From positions 62,001 to 126,000 of the forward strand of contig CP021230.1 of NCBI GenBank assembly GCA_003999685.1: a stretch of 64,000 nt of DNA, written 5' to 3'. The position numbers and the translations under genes are program-made. Below, one piece after another: positions 22,058-36,903 of the stretch (positions within the stretch are counted from its first letter, which is position 1; every line of letters starts with the position of its first letter). Origin of the DNA: Taiwanofungus camphoratus (taxonomy: Eukaryota > Basidiomycota > Agaricomycetes > Polyporales > Taiwanofungaceae). The notes below the pieces were generated by a model. That model was not told the origin of the DNA, made no database searches, and worked only from the letters and a program-made list of their open reading frames with translations.

Positions 22058-23751
22058 ATGTCGACCCCCTCGACCCCCTCGATGTCGAGCATCATCACTC
22101 AAGAGGCGGCTCTCGTCCAAGAGAACTTCGCCCCCATATTTGCTGGTATGTATTTCTCCTTTTTTTCAACTTGCTGCTTAATGTGACTACTTCACGGCTT
22201 AGCCTCCTTCGTTGGTATGATCTTCTTTGGGATCGTCATTAATCAGGTTGGTGCCTACTTCGTCTGTTTGTCCCCCCTCACAAAGTATCTCTGTAGACGT
22301 ATTACTACTACACGCGTTATTCGCGGTAGGTGGCTGTCGAAACGTTTCAGCGCTCAAAGTGACCATTGAATGTTTGCATAGTGATGTTATATGGGTAAAG
22401 ATCTTTGTCGCATGGGTTGTACTCCTGGACGTCCTGAGCACGATATTTACCATTTGGTGGTGAGTGCATCGAGTTTGATAAAATGGTCTGCCAATAAATC
22501 TTCAATTTGGTCAGGATGTATTTCCTCTTCATTTCGAATTGGGGTAATATTGAAGTATTCAATGTGGGCAATTGGCGTATGTCACCTCTCGATTGCTGAT
22601 TCGTGCCAATTAACTGTCATATGCTCTGTTAGTCATCTCAACAGGTAAGGACTCACAGAAATTTATCATTCGAGGCATTGATCAGTATAATTTACATCTA
22701 ACAGATCCCGTTCTGCTGGTACGTCATCCCACTTCTCAAATCGATCTCTATTTGAATATCTCGAACAGGGACTTATGGCCTGCTCCACGCACGTCTTCTT
22801 CGCGCGTCGGATCTATCTTATGACCAAGAACATCTATCTCGCAGCCTTGATCGTATGCCTTGGTTTGATGACCATGGGTGAGCATCGTTGTCAATGCTTT
22901 CTACGCTGACCTGAATAATGTATTGTTTTGAAGGGGGAGCACTCAGTGTGTCGATCAAGTTCCTACAAATACCGAATTTCGCCTCCCTCAACAAACTGAA
23001 GGCAGCTGTAATCCTCTGGCTTCTACCTAGCACATTGGGTGACATTGTCATAACGGTATCAATCAGCTGGCATCTGCGATATAAGAAGTCTGGATTCAAG
23101 AGAACCGATCGCATTGTGGACAAGCTCATTCGAGGTGAGTTTACGATCGCGGCAGTTATCGGCATTGAGGCTACACAACTGGTCTGATGATTCATAGGCA
23201 CGGTACAGAATGGTGAAGAAGTCTTTGTCTTTGCATATCCAATCTACTAATTTTTACCTCATAAGGCCTCCTTACGGCGTTAACTGCGCTTACAGACCTC
23301 ATCTTGTTTCTGTCGACGGTAAGGTTCACTTGACAGTATGTTGTGTGTGGCTCAACAAAGTTGCATTCAGCCCAAACCGTTCCACATCGGTCAGTATTGT
23401 ATCCTGGCGAAACTTCATCTTACTGACATTAACTACTTCAGCGGTGTCATTTGTTCTCCCCAGGCTGTATTCCAACACCATTCTTTCGTCTCTGAACTCC
23501 CGTAATGTAGCGCATCCGGATGAATCGACGACTGAGCATAGTGCAATTATCCACACCAATCGATCACGCCGCGGGGTGGGTATAGAATGCCCCATGTCTA
23601 TTTGGACCAGGAGTGCATTATCTCATTTCGGATCATTGTTTCACAGCCACCGGAAGTCATGGTCCACGTCGAAGCGCATGAGATGGTAGATTCTGTGAAG
23701 AGCAATGCCGACTGGGAAAGTTGCGGCAAGGATGGGGGACCAGTCGTATAG
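22058..23751 (+). CDS. DUF6534-type seven-helix membrane protein
   Basis: Starts MSTPSTPSMSSIITQEAAL and is read in about nine short exons. Hydrophobic segments are SFVGMIFFGIVINQ, VIWVKIFVAWVVLLDVLSTIFTIWW, a segment near 22580-22645, one near 22850, LKAAVILWLLPSTLGDIVITVSISWHL, and LLTALTDLILFLST near 23260-23315. The C-terminal block near 23455-23505 (PRLYSNTILSSLNSR) is the hallmark end of the DUF6534 domain, abundant in Agaricomycetes and of unknown function. The last exon gives QPPEVMVHVEAHEMVDS and stops at 23749-23751, reached by an intron near 23570-23645. Probably an integral plasma-membrane or endomembrane protein. It is divergent from the acyltransferase gene, about 840 bases away. 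It looks intact, though not every border was fixed. Confidence 0.75.
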
Positions 23752-24529
23752 GTGCCGCTGGGTACGACATGGCCATGTCATTCCTTTCCTATTCCTGGAA
23801 TCCCGGCCACGACTTATGTGCGACAAGTTGCAGAGCACCTCGTTGCGCTGTAAGTTGTATGATTTGTTAAAAAGATTGTAGTCGCCAGTCTCGGCGGAAC
23901 TGCGCCTTGTACCATATGCACCAAGGTGTTTTTTTCTCATGTATCCAGAGGATCGCCACGCGTCGAGAGCGCATAGGCTCGTTCTGTGATTCTAGAATTT
24001 TATTGCTTCTGTTCTTGTTGTGCTCTTCTGTCTTCTGCGAAGCCCAATCATGAACGAACAGACTTTTCTCAGTACGGAAGCAACTGACTATTCTCACACA
24101 ATCTTTCATTTACGACATTCCAACGAAATCATCCTAGCGCATTTGACTTCGGTTCTTCGAGATGTTACTGCAATATTCGACCGAATAACTTGAATGTCAA
24201 AATGCTCCTGTTTGCTATTGTACTGCTACGACATGCCAGGTGTATGACATCCACTATTTCCCCTTGAACCTGATTGATGCAGCATCTCTGAATATGTTTT
24301 GCGGGGCTTTTTGTGATTAAAAGGTACAACTCATTAAGAGAACTTGAAAGTGTCTCGTACGTCTGCCCGTCTGCCGGTTCGTTCTTACAGTACCCGCATA
24401 CGGCCAAATGGAAACCTTGCTCCGGACTGCCTCATTACTAGAAAACCCTGGATGTCTAGAAGATAAACTCGAGTTCCATGGTGTACATAATTCCACATGT
24501 GTACATTGCGATCTTTGCGGCCCTCTGGC
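23752..24529. other. Intergenic, no gene seen
   Basis: Tail-to-tail spacer between the DUF6534 gene and the SDR gene. Short ORFs exist on both strands but none has a recognisable domain or intron pattern. Confidence 0.5.
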
Positions 24530-25678
24530 TTATAACCATTCTTTGTTTCCGAAATGAGAGATGAATGCACCAGTGTCCTCGATCGTTGCGTGATCTATGA
24601 CTTTGAGCATAGCCGTAACCGACTGTTCCGAGGAAATTGGATTACCGTCCCAGAGAGGTGCCGCTTTCTTGAACAGAGCGACCATTTGTTGAAAACCTTG
24701 TAGTTGCTCTTCAGTCGCTGTAAACAGGTAAATGGTCTCAGCCATCGGTATGGCGGAGGTTGAAGAGTGTATACATACGCGCTCTTGTAGACGTATTGAC
24801 TAGTCCTGGACTGATGGCCAGGAAAAGTAAGCCTTCGCCCTTGAAGCGAACTGCATACTTGGCTACCGTCATGTTAAGGGCAGCTTTCGAGATTGAATAT
24901 GGCGCCTGGGAAGGGACACCGGAGGTCAAGGTAAATTCAAGGTCTCCTATGCCACTGCTCAAGGTGATAATCGTTTTGATAGGACTCTTGCGTAGCAATG
25001 GAAGAAAAGAGTTGATAGTGTGAACTACACCAATAACATTGATATGTATCTGCAATGAAGTTTAGCTTGAGAATATTGTGAGTCAGAGACATTTCATACT
25101 GATTTCTGAATGTCTTGTTCTAGAAGATATTCATGGCCGTCAGGACTGGGGGAGCAGAGCATGGTCAATCTTGTGATCCGCCGAGGTGAAAAGATATATA
25201 TCGCTAACTATGTGTCAAGGGTGAGAAGCCTTCTTTCCTCCTCCACAAAGGCAGCATTATTTATCAGATAGTCCAATGACCCTGCCGTGGCCTTTGCGAC
25301 TTCTCCGGCAGCGTTCTAGTCAGGCATGAGACTTGAGGCAAATATTTCTTGTACAACAGTAAGCGTACCTTGAGCGCTTTGACGTCAACGATATCAGCCT
25401 GAAGAATGCGAACGTTCTGTGCCTGCTTTTGTAAGTCAAAAAGTTTCGTAGCGGTGGCCTCATTCCGAACTAATGCGAATATTTGGTTCCCATGCTCAGC
25501 ACTCTGAACATCATGATACAAAAGATCAAGAATCATTTTATGCATACAGGAATAACATACCAACTGGCGAACGAACTCAAGCTAACAAAAGGGTTAATTA
25601 GCCATCAAAATACCAGCATCTCTACAAGAAACATACCCCGATGCCGCGAGATGCGCCGGTGATCACGTAGGATGGCAT
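24530..25678 (-). CDS. Short-chain dehydrogenase/reductase (classical SDR)
   Basis: Minus-strand gene from MPSYVITGASRGIG (ATG 25676-25678) with an intron straight after the Rossmann motif TGASRGIG (residues 7-14). The next exon LEFVRQL is short; then AEHGNQIFALVRNEATATKLF and VRILQADIVDVKALK give the cofactor-binding strands. LINNAAFVEEER near 25250 is the NNAG-type motif. TIITLSSGIGDLEF contains the catalytic Ser, and YSISKAALNMTVAKYA (near 24890) the YxxxK motif. SPGLVNTST follows and, after a short intron, the C-terminus LFTATEEQLQGFQQMVALF to the stop at 24530. NAD(P)H-dependent carbonyl/alcohol chemistry is expected; the sequence resembles the C-factor-like fungal SDRs. Complete; substrate unknown. 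Confidence 0.85.
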
Positions 25679-26880
25679 ATAGCTTTAGAAGGTGTTGGAA
25701 GACGAATGTCGTGAATAATATCGGTTTCTCTTATATACAGGTTTGGAGATGAGTCCATGTCTACTGTCTGAACGGCATCTCACTCTTGAGCACCCTAAAG
25801 GAGTATGAAACATCCATATGCGGCATCTCCGAGCCCGGGATTTAACCAAATGCGAGCATGGATATCCCGATGTGCGGAGATCATCGTATAGGAGGATTAT
25901 CAATAAGCTTACCAAGCCAGACCTCGAAGAATCTTATCCGTGGCGACCGGGACACTTCTTGCCCCGATTGCCATCCAGAGAGATTGGGAAGTGGGGCATT
26001 CTTGCGGATGGCATGATTTTATACAACCAACTGCTACTAAACCGACATAAGGAAAAGAGAGCTGTGAGCTTGAATTCGATATTTCATTCTGAAAGCTTCT
26101 CAGAGCGTCGCTGCGTGTATGACCATCAAGCTAATTGCTTACAAAACTTGATCGATTAGTAAGTTAGAGGGCCACCGCCAGATCTTGATAAGTACTTGTA
26201 AGGTCTACAGGACTGTATCGCAACTCTCATCTTGTCTGTGCAAGTGCCTTTGTATAGATTTTCTGGGCAGGTTAAGCGTGTCTAACATACACGGCACCCA
26301 ACTTTCTCAGAGTTGCATCCCTCCGCTAGATTCTGCTTTCACGAACCTGAAAGCCGGGACAAAACCTACCGGATCGAAGCCCTGTGCCTTGAATCCATGC
26401 CAGTGCTTTGATCATGCATCATTCAGTTGTCAATTGTGGCAAGGTGTTGCCAGTATGGACAGATCTGGCAATCTGCAGCAGTCACGCCGTTAGTCCCAAA
26501 ATGCTCACCTAGCCCATCCTTTCTCAAGCTCGGTCAGACACTGTCGTCCTCAAAATGTGTTTGAGGAGCGTAGGCAAAATCAAGTGCACTATGTGATAGC
26601 AAGCAAATGCACCAAGGAAACGTAAAACCACACATAAATATCAGTCATAATCATAATCGTGAAAGTAATCGTGATTGTCTGCATCGCATAGAAAGTCGTG
26701 TGTAATCGTCACTGATCATAAACAAAGAACACCAATTGTGTTGGCAAGCGGGTATTGTGTGTGTGAAGTGTAGATGATTAGGGCTCAGCGTCAGTTGAAA
26801 CCTGGTTCCAAGGTCCTTTGTAAAGTCTGTTTACTTGCCACGATCTCCTCGGTCTCCTGGGTAGCAGCCAAAAATCCGGA
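25679..26880. other. Intergenic, 1.2 kb
   Basis: Upstream of the SDR gene, with a TATATAA on the minus strand at 25731-25738 about 55 bases before its ATG. Elsewhere no supported gene; a 113-codon plus-strand ORF at 25818-26159 has no recognisable domain and is treated as chance. Confidence 0.45.
25731..25738 (-). promoter_or_regulatory. TATA box of SDR gene
   Basis: GTATATAA on the minus strand, about 55 bases upstream of the ATG at 25678. Confidence 0.5.
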
Positions 26881-29800
26881 CTAGACGCCTGGGACATGGC
26901 CAGGACGGGAAACGATAAAGGTATCGGAGCTGCTCGAGTTACCAATGGTACCGTCGCGGTCGCCTGATTGGACGGCCAATCCAGGAGGCAGGTACACTGC
27001 ACCACCTCTAGACCTGCGGTTCACTTCACCAATGCCAGCGGTGGTAGTATCATCATTCGCGGGGAAAGGCTGGTCCAAAACCTCATAATCTCCTTGCGCC
27101 GCACTCCTCTCCTCAATGGCAACAAATCCCGGAGGGGCTGATACTCGCCGGTCCGAGCGCACCTGCTTTCTACCCTGTATGCGCATATTGCTGTGTCGCT
27201 TCACGTTGCCGGGTGCGGCTCTCCGAAGGGCAACCGGTGAGTGTACTTGACCATCGTCAGTAACGACGGGTTGCTGGCTTGCAGAAGCATGGATGATCGC
27301 AGGTGAAGGAGAAACCGGTAACAGAGCACGGAGAGTTGCGTTCAGAGGCCGATCCAAAACGGTAGGTGAGTGCAGGACTCGTCTGGGAGACTCTGACTCG
27401 GGACCGTTGTGGGCATAATCAAAAGCCACTTCAGAACGCGACGATACAGGAGGTAAAGAAGGGTATCGCGTAAAATTCGGAGCGGTTTCTGATGCGGTCA
27501 TGCCGGAGGCAGCTGCAAGGGGGGCGGGCAGAACGATATGGTCACGGCTTGGAGTGTAACGATTGGCACCAGAACGAACACGGTCGCGAGAACCATGAGA
27601 GTCCGCTCGTGGGTAAGAGGAAACCGCACGAGCATCAGAGCTCGCGGGTCTGCTAGGAAGGGACGGTTGCAGAATATGGGAGCGGTAGTGCGCAGGGTCC
27701 CGTATATGAGAGGATCGTGGTCGTATTGGCTCCTCTGACGGCATTCCGACCTCTGGTTGCAGGGGCATTCCTTGAGCGGGAACAACGGGATCGGGTCGTA
27801 ACAATGGTGGTGCTGTCGGGTTGGGCGGCTCTACGAGTACAGGCGACTTTGCGGTGTTCGCACCGTGCGTGACGATCGTCGGCTCCGCTATCAGTCGTAC
27901 CTGGGTACGGTGAGATTGAGACGAGGAGGGTCCTGTGCTGGTGACCTCGGTAGAAGACGAATCAGGGAGACCTGTGAAAGCCCTGCCCAAAAAGCTGTCA
28001 GAGCGATTTGACGTAGTGACAGAGGGCGTGTATGAAGTTCTGCCTGTATTCGCGTCCGTTCTCGGAGAGACGGGTTGTGTCATCGCAGTCGAGTTTGGAG
28101 CTGAGCGAGGCGGCAAAGCGACTTGTACAGCCAACGAGGGTCTGGGTGATGATGACTGCGGCAAATGGAAAGCGGACAGCAAGGGTGGCTCGGCATCCTG
28201 CCGTACAGCCCAAGGAGAACTTCCGTTATCACTGTCTTTCCAGCCTCGATCATCTCGATAGCTCCGTATCACCGATGGGGGTGGCGGATCGTCATAGTCG
28301 TGGTGCTGTGGGTCGTACAACAGCGGCTCTAGCCCCCCTGCAGCGTGATCCTGCTTCGACCGGTGCCCAGAACGGGACCTACGTGCGCGATGAGGCTCAA
28401 ACCTGTACTCTCCCTGATAGCCGTCCTCCTGTCCACTCGAACGCGATATTCGCGAATAGACATCTCGCAACCACGAGCGCTGTCTGCGATGGCCATCTAG
28501 CGGTGGATCATGGTCCGATTCACCGTGGCCGAGGGGGGAATAGTTCCCCAAAGCAGGATGATCCCGAGTGCGCTCTGAAAAAGGACACGTGAGCATGACT
28601 ACCAATACCAATAGATCCCCTCGACGTGCCTCGTCGACTTTGACCTCTCGTCGCCAACTCCCTCTGGATCTCGTCGTCCAGCCCACCCTTTTCTCGCCGA
28701 CTCGCCGACTGAATAGCACTCGGCTCCTCTGGGTCGACGACACCCACCTTCGCCTGGCCGTAAATACCAATCCTCGACCTTCCAAACACCTCTTCCATCA
28801 CAGCTTCTCTCCTGGCCTGTGCATCTGTCTCGCGGCCCCGTGCCCTGCGCACTATGTAGACTATGCCCGTCCAGAGCTCCCGCAAGGTCTCCTTGAAGTT
28901 CATGGCATGCACGAGGGAGCGCCAGCGGGGCGTGCTGTCGGGCGGCGTGTAGTACGGCTTGTACGTGAACGCGCGGACGTGGAGGAACGCGAAGAGCCTA
29001 GATAGCAGGAGTGACGTGAGATGTGTCGCCCGTTCCACTTGGGGGCAGATGGACCCCGGACGTACATCATCTCAAATGTCTCGAGAATAGCGCTGATCCC
29101 GTTGGCGACGTTATCAGCCGTCATGTACTGAGTCTGATCGCCCGCTACATCAACCCAGAGTCCCCAGTTCAGCCGCAGAGAACGCACATTCTTAATGACG
29201 CCAAAGTCCTCCAGACACGACAAGAAGGTCGCCTGCCAGAACGTGAGAAACACTTTACAGAATGATAGCGGTCAGCAGGTGCAGCGGTCGGGATGGAAGC
29301 CGGAAGAGGACCCACCTACGGCCTTGACCGCGAACAACTTCAGTATCGGTCTGTGTGGCGCGAGATGCTTCGCGATGGGGAAATACAGCTGGAGCAGGCA
29401 GTACATAGCCACCGAGACAGAAATCGACACGACCACCGTGATCTTTGTGCCGGATGCGCATCGCATCGTGAGACCGGTGCGCAAGAACGCAGGCCATGCA
29501 AGGTGGGCTCACATAGAGATGGCCCCAGCCGGGGCCCCACGAGTCTTCGCAATACAAGCCGACGTAGTTCAGGACGACCGCCGCGAGAGTCGTGCTGCAC
29601 GCCACACACGTAAGTAAGCGTCACGCGCCAAGAACGCAGGGCGCAGGACAGCGCGCGTACGCACACGGGCCGGACGACGCAGTACTGCAGGACGCCCCAT
29701 TTCATGAGCTGGAAGAAGTGCAGGCCGTCCTTTGGGGGGGGGGGCGCCGCCGTGAGTGCGCATGCGGCGCGCGGGAGGAACGCGGGAGCGGACGCACCTC

Positions 29801-30720
29801 TGGCTTCCACTTGACAACGAGGTGGAGGGGGAACATCCAGTGCGCCGCCTTCTCCCCCCGCGCACGCGCCTGCCTGTCGAGTTCGCGGGACAGGCCCACC
29901 TAGGACGGGAGTCAGCGTCTGTACAACGTACGGCAGATCAAGACGCGGGTGGCAGCGCGCGGACAGGGTCCCGGAGCACTCAGCGCCGCAGTTACCTTGC
30001 GGAAGATCTCCTTCTGCTCGTTCACGTCGGGGGACAGGTAGGCGAGCAGGAGGTAGAAGAAGGACGTGAGCACCGTCGACTCGTAGCAGTCGCGGATGAG
30101 CAGGAGGGCCGTCGAGTGGTTCTGCGTCGGAACGGGACGCAGGTCAGACAGACGGCGGCGCGGCCGGCAGGCACAGGCGGGGGCGGTCACTCACCCACCA
30201 CAGGTACGACGCGAAGCTGATGACCGCGTATATCGGGACCATGAACAGGATGCGCACGATGTCTGGAGGCGCGGAAAGAAACGGACGGTGAGCGGTGGAG
30301 GGGGGGAAGGGGCCGGCTGGCCTGGTTAGCATGACGTACATCGCTGCTCGCGTTTCTGCCGTGGCAGGCGTCAGCGGTCCGACGAGCGCAGAAGAGGGCG
30401 GCGGGGGACGTACGTTCGTATACCAGTGCAGGTGCCGGTCGATCAGCCAGAACGAGACGGCGACGGCGACCAGCGCAAGGCAGCCCGCGACGATCCACCC
30501 GATCTAGACGTGATGCGGTCAGTCTGTTGCGCGGTCGTGCGGCACGGAACGCACCACATGCGCTTGAGGCAGAGAGACGGCGGGGGTGCGGTGAGTACGG
30601 AGGCACGCGCACGCGGGAGGAAAGCACGACACCTTGCATTACGATCCGTCCGTGCTGGATCAGAGGCGGCTCGTCTGGATCGACTTGTGCCCAGCACCGT
30701 CCGTTCTGTATGTTCGCCAT
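26881..30720 (-). CDS. Organic solute transporter alpha / TMEM184-family membrane protein
   Basis: Starts MANIQNGRCWAQVDPDEPPL (ATG 30718-30720) and has about nine exons, including a 16-base microexon at 30340-30355. Membrane segments: IGWIVAGCLALVAVAVSFWL, then IVRILFMVPIYAVISFASYLWW, then the signature NHSTALLLIRDCYESTVLTS followed by FFYLLLAYLSPD, further segments at LHFFQLMKWGVLQYCVVRP, TTLAAVVLNYVGLYC and VSISVSVAMYCLLQLYFPIA, and QYMTADNVANGISAILETFE near 29100, the conserved end of the PF03619 domain. The N-terminal half is the transporter-like domain. The last roughly 600 residues (28785-26881) are Ser/Pro/Arg-rich and look disordered, with repeated RS and SP dipeptides suggesting phosphorylation. 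Fungal members are thought to act at vacuolar or endosomal membranes; the cargo is unknown. Looks intact. Confidence 0.85.
30340..30355 (-). other. 16-nt microexon in the OST-alpha-like gene
   Basis: Read on the minus strand as AAACGCGAGCAGCGAT, coding KREQR plus the first base of a Tyr codon. It has an AG before it and GT after it and joins WYTN to YIVRILF in frame. Confidence 0.6.
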
Positions 30721-31360
30721 GGGTGCTGGTGGAGATGCCGGAGGAAGCTGCACGAGAGGGAGACAGCTAGATTTCAGATGAGCACAGCGCGACGATTCAC
30801 AATTCAAAGCAGCGCGGGGAGACGCAGGTCACGGATATGTCGCGAGAGGTCGTGCACAAGCGGTCCTCGGGGATGCGGTCTGGAGGGGTATCGTGTTCCG
30901 CGCGGCCCAGGATCCACTTTTCCGGCCACGTCAGCACGCAGCACACACGAGCACAGGCCAGGCGAGGGTGCGTGAAAGTGGAACAGCCTCCAGTGCAGCG
31001 CCTCTGGAGACGGACGTCGTCGGGACCGTCGTGTCCGGCACTGTCACAGCGTGACCATTGGTGTGACATGCTCGTGGCCCAGGGAGGCGTGACACACGAA
31101 CGTCACACCTGCTGGAATCGTAGACCACGAGATCATTGGCATGGAAGACCGGACCCATGCCACCTGCAGTTGTTTTCGACTGGCACGAGGCTGAAGGAAT
31201 CAAAGTACGATGCGGTCCCTCTCACCAAGTTCAGGCGCTCGGCCTTGCATGATCTTACAATACAGCCGTGTCTACACTCTTCGCGCGTCCATGGCGCGAT
31301 CAGAGGCCGCAGTATCCATCCACATTCAATATCCAACATCCACAGACCCCCCCCCCGTGC
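30721..31360. other. Intergenic, GC-rich
   Basis: Promoter side of the OST-like gene and 3' side of the NmrA-like gene. The long ORFs here are by-products of high GC content. A C10 tract lies at about 31348-31357. Confidence 0.5.
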
Positions 31361-32420
31361 TCACTTGGCATACTGCTCCACCGCGCCCGCGCCCGCGTCC
31401 CCCGCACCAAGCGCCTCCCTCACCGTCTCCTCCACCGGCTTCAGCTCGCGCCCGAGCACCTCACGCAGCAGCGGGTCCACGCCACCGAGCTCGCCGCGCG
31501 CGAGCGCGCGGAACGTCGTCGCCCACGCGCGCAGGAACCCCTCCTCGCCACGCGGCCCGTGCCGCCCGACGTTCCGCCGCACGTACGCGTCCTCGGAGAC
31601 GAGCCGCAGCGCGAGGTCGTGCCCAAGCAGCGCGGAGATGCGTGCGGCGAGGTCGCGCAGCGTGAGCGTGTGCGTGCCGGAGAGGAGGAGCGTTGCGTTC
31701 GCGTGCCCGCCCTGGGTGTGCGCACAGAGAGAGAGAAAGAGAGAGGGAGATGAGGACGGGCGAGTATAGGGGTGGGGGCACGACGTACGGCAGCCATGAT
31801 GCGCGCGGTGCCCTCGCCGAGGTCCTCCCTGCACACCCACGCGACGGGGCCGTCGGCGGGCACGCACACCTCGTGCTCGCGCGCGCGGGGGTCGAAGAAG
31901 CCGAGGTAGAGCGGGAAGCTCTCGCTGTATATGCCCTCGCGCAGGATGGTGTACGCGAGCCCGCTCGCGCGGAGGTACGCCTCGGTGTCGAGGTGCGCCT
32001 GCATGACCGCGGCGACGCTGCCCGCGCCGAACGCGAGCGAGGTGTAGTACACGCGCGCGATGCCGCAGCGGCGCGCGGCGTCGATGGCCGCGGCGTGGTG
32101 CTTGACGCGGAGCGCGTGCGCGACGGACGGGTACGAGACGAGCAGGAGCGCGGTGCCGCCCGCAAAGGCGGCGTCGAGGGTCGCGGGCGCGCTGAAGTCG
32201 CCGTGCCGCACCTCGACGCCTGCGGCGAGCATCTCGGGCGTCGCGCCGTGCGGGTTGTGCAGCGAGACGATGATGTCCGATGCTGTGGGTGCGGGTGCGG
32301 TGGGAGTCAGCCGCGGTGAGGAGAGAGCGAGTGTGGGTACATACGCGGGACGAGGCGGAGGAGGTGCTTGAGCACCTGCGAGCCGAGCCCGCCTGTGGCG
32401 CCTGTGAGGACGTACTTCAT
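31361..32420 (-). CDS. NmrA-like NAD(P)-binding protein (atypical SDR)
   Basis: Three exons. It starts MKYVLTGATGGLGSQVLKHL (ATG 32418-32420) with the GATGGLG dinucleotide-binding loop at residues 7-13. An intron (GTATGTACC...CACAG) leads to SDIIVSLHNPHG. The long central exon has GVEVRHGDFSAPATLDAAF, TALLLVSYPS, ARVYYTSLAFG, HLDTEAYLRASGLAYTILRE and VAWVCREDLGEGTARIMAA. A second intron with a CT-rich tract (about 31710-31788) precedes GGHANATLLLSGTHTLTLRD and the stop at 31361-31363. Similar proteins (NmrA, QOR2 type) either sense redox state or reduce quinones; the classical SDR YxxxK is absent. Divergently transcribed from the halogenase, 1.4 kb away. Very GC-rich at third positions. Intact. 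Confidence 0.85.
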
Positions 32421-36698
<4,278 letters not shown>

Positions 36699-36903
36699 CA
36701 TCGTGGGCCTTCCCGTGCACGCACTCGACCTCTCGAGAAAGATGGAATGAGCCTGTTATTCCGGGCTAGAGTATTCTGACTAAGTAGGACGTATATGTAC
36801 ATTATTATTAGCTCGTTCAACACGATTCGATGCCACCCAGCAACGGTATATGGTTTGTCTATGAGTCCTCCCATGTCCACGTCGAGCAGAGACCGTGTAT
36901 CAG

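Noticed and set aside
25818-26159. 113-codon plus-strand ORF upstream of the SDR gene
   Set aside because: No recognisable domain, no support from composition or neighbours.
28032-28592. 186-codon plus-strand ORF antisense to the OST-like tail
   Set aside because: Lies opposite a long coding exon of biased composition and has no domain; a shadow frame.
29733-29744. G10 tract
   Set aside because: Sits within an intron of the OST-like gene; a simple homopolymer, possibly of uncertain length in the assembly.
29592-30807. Several 80-200 codon Arg-rich ORFs on both strands
   Set aside because: High GC removes stop codons; the spliced OST-like exons explain the conserved sequence in this region.
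31461-32319. Long Arg/Ala- and Glu-rich ORFs overlapping the NmrA-like gene
   Set aside because: Shadow frames of the GC-rich NmrA-like coding sequence.
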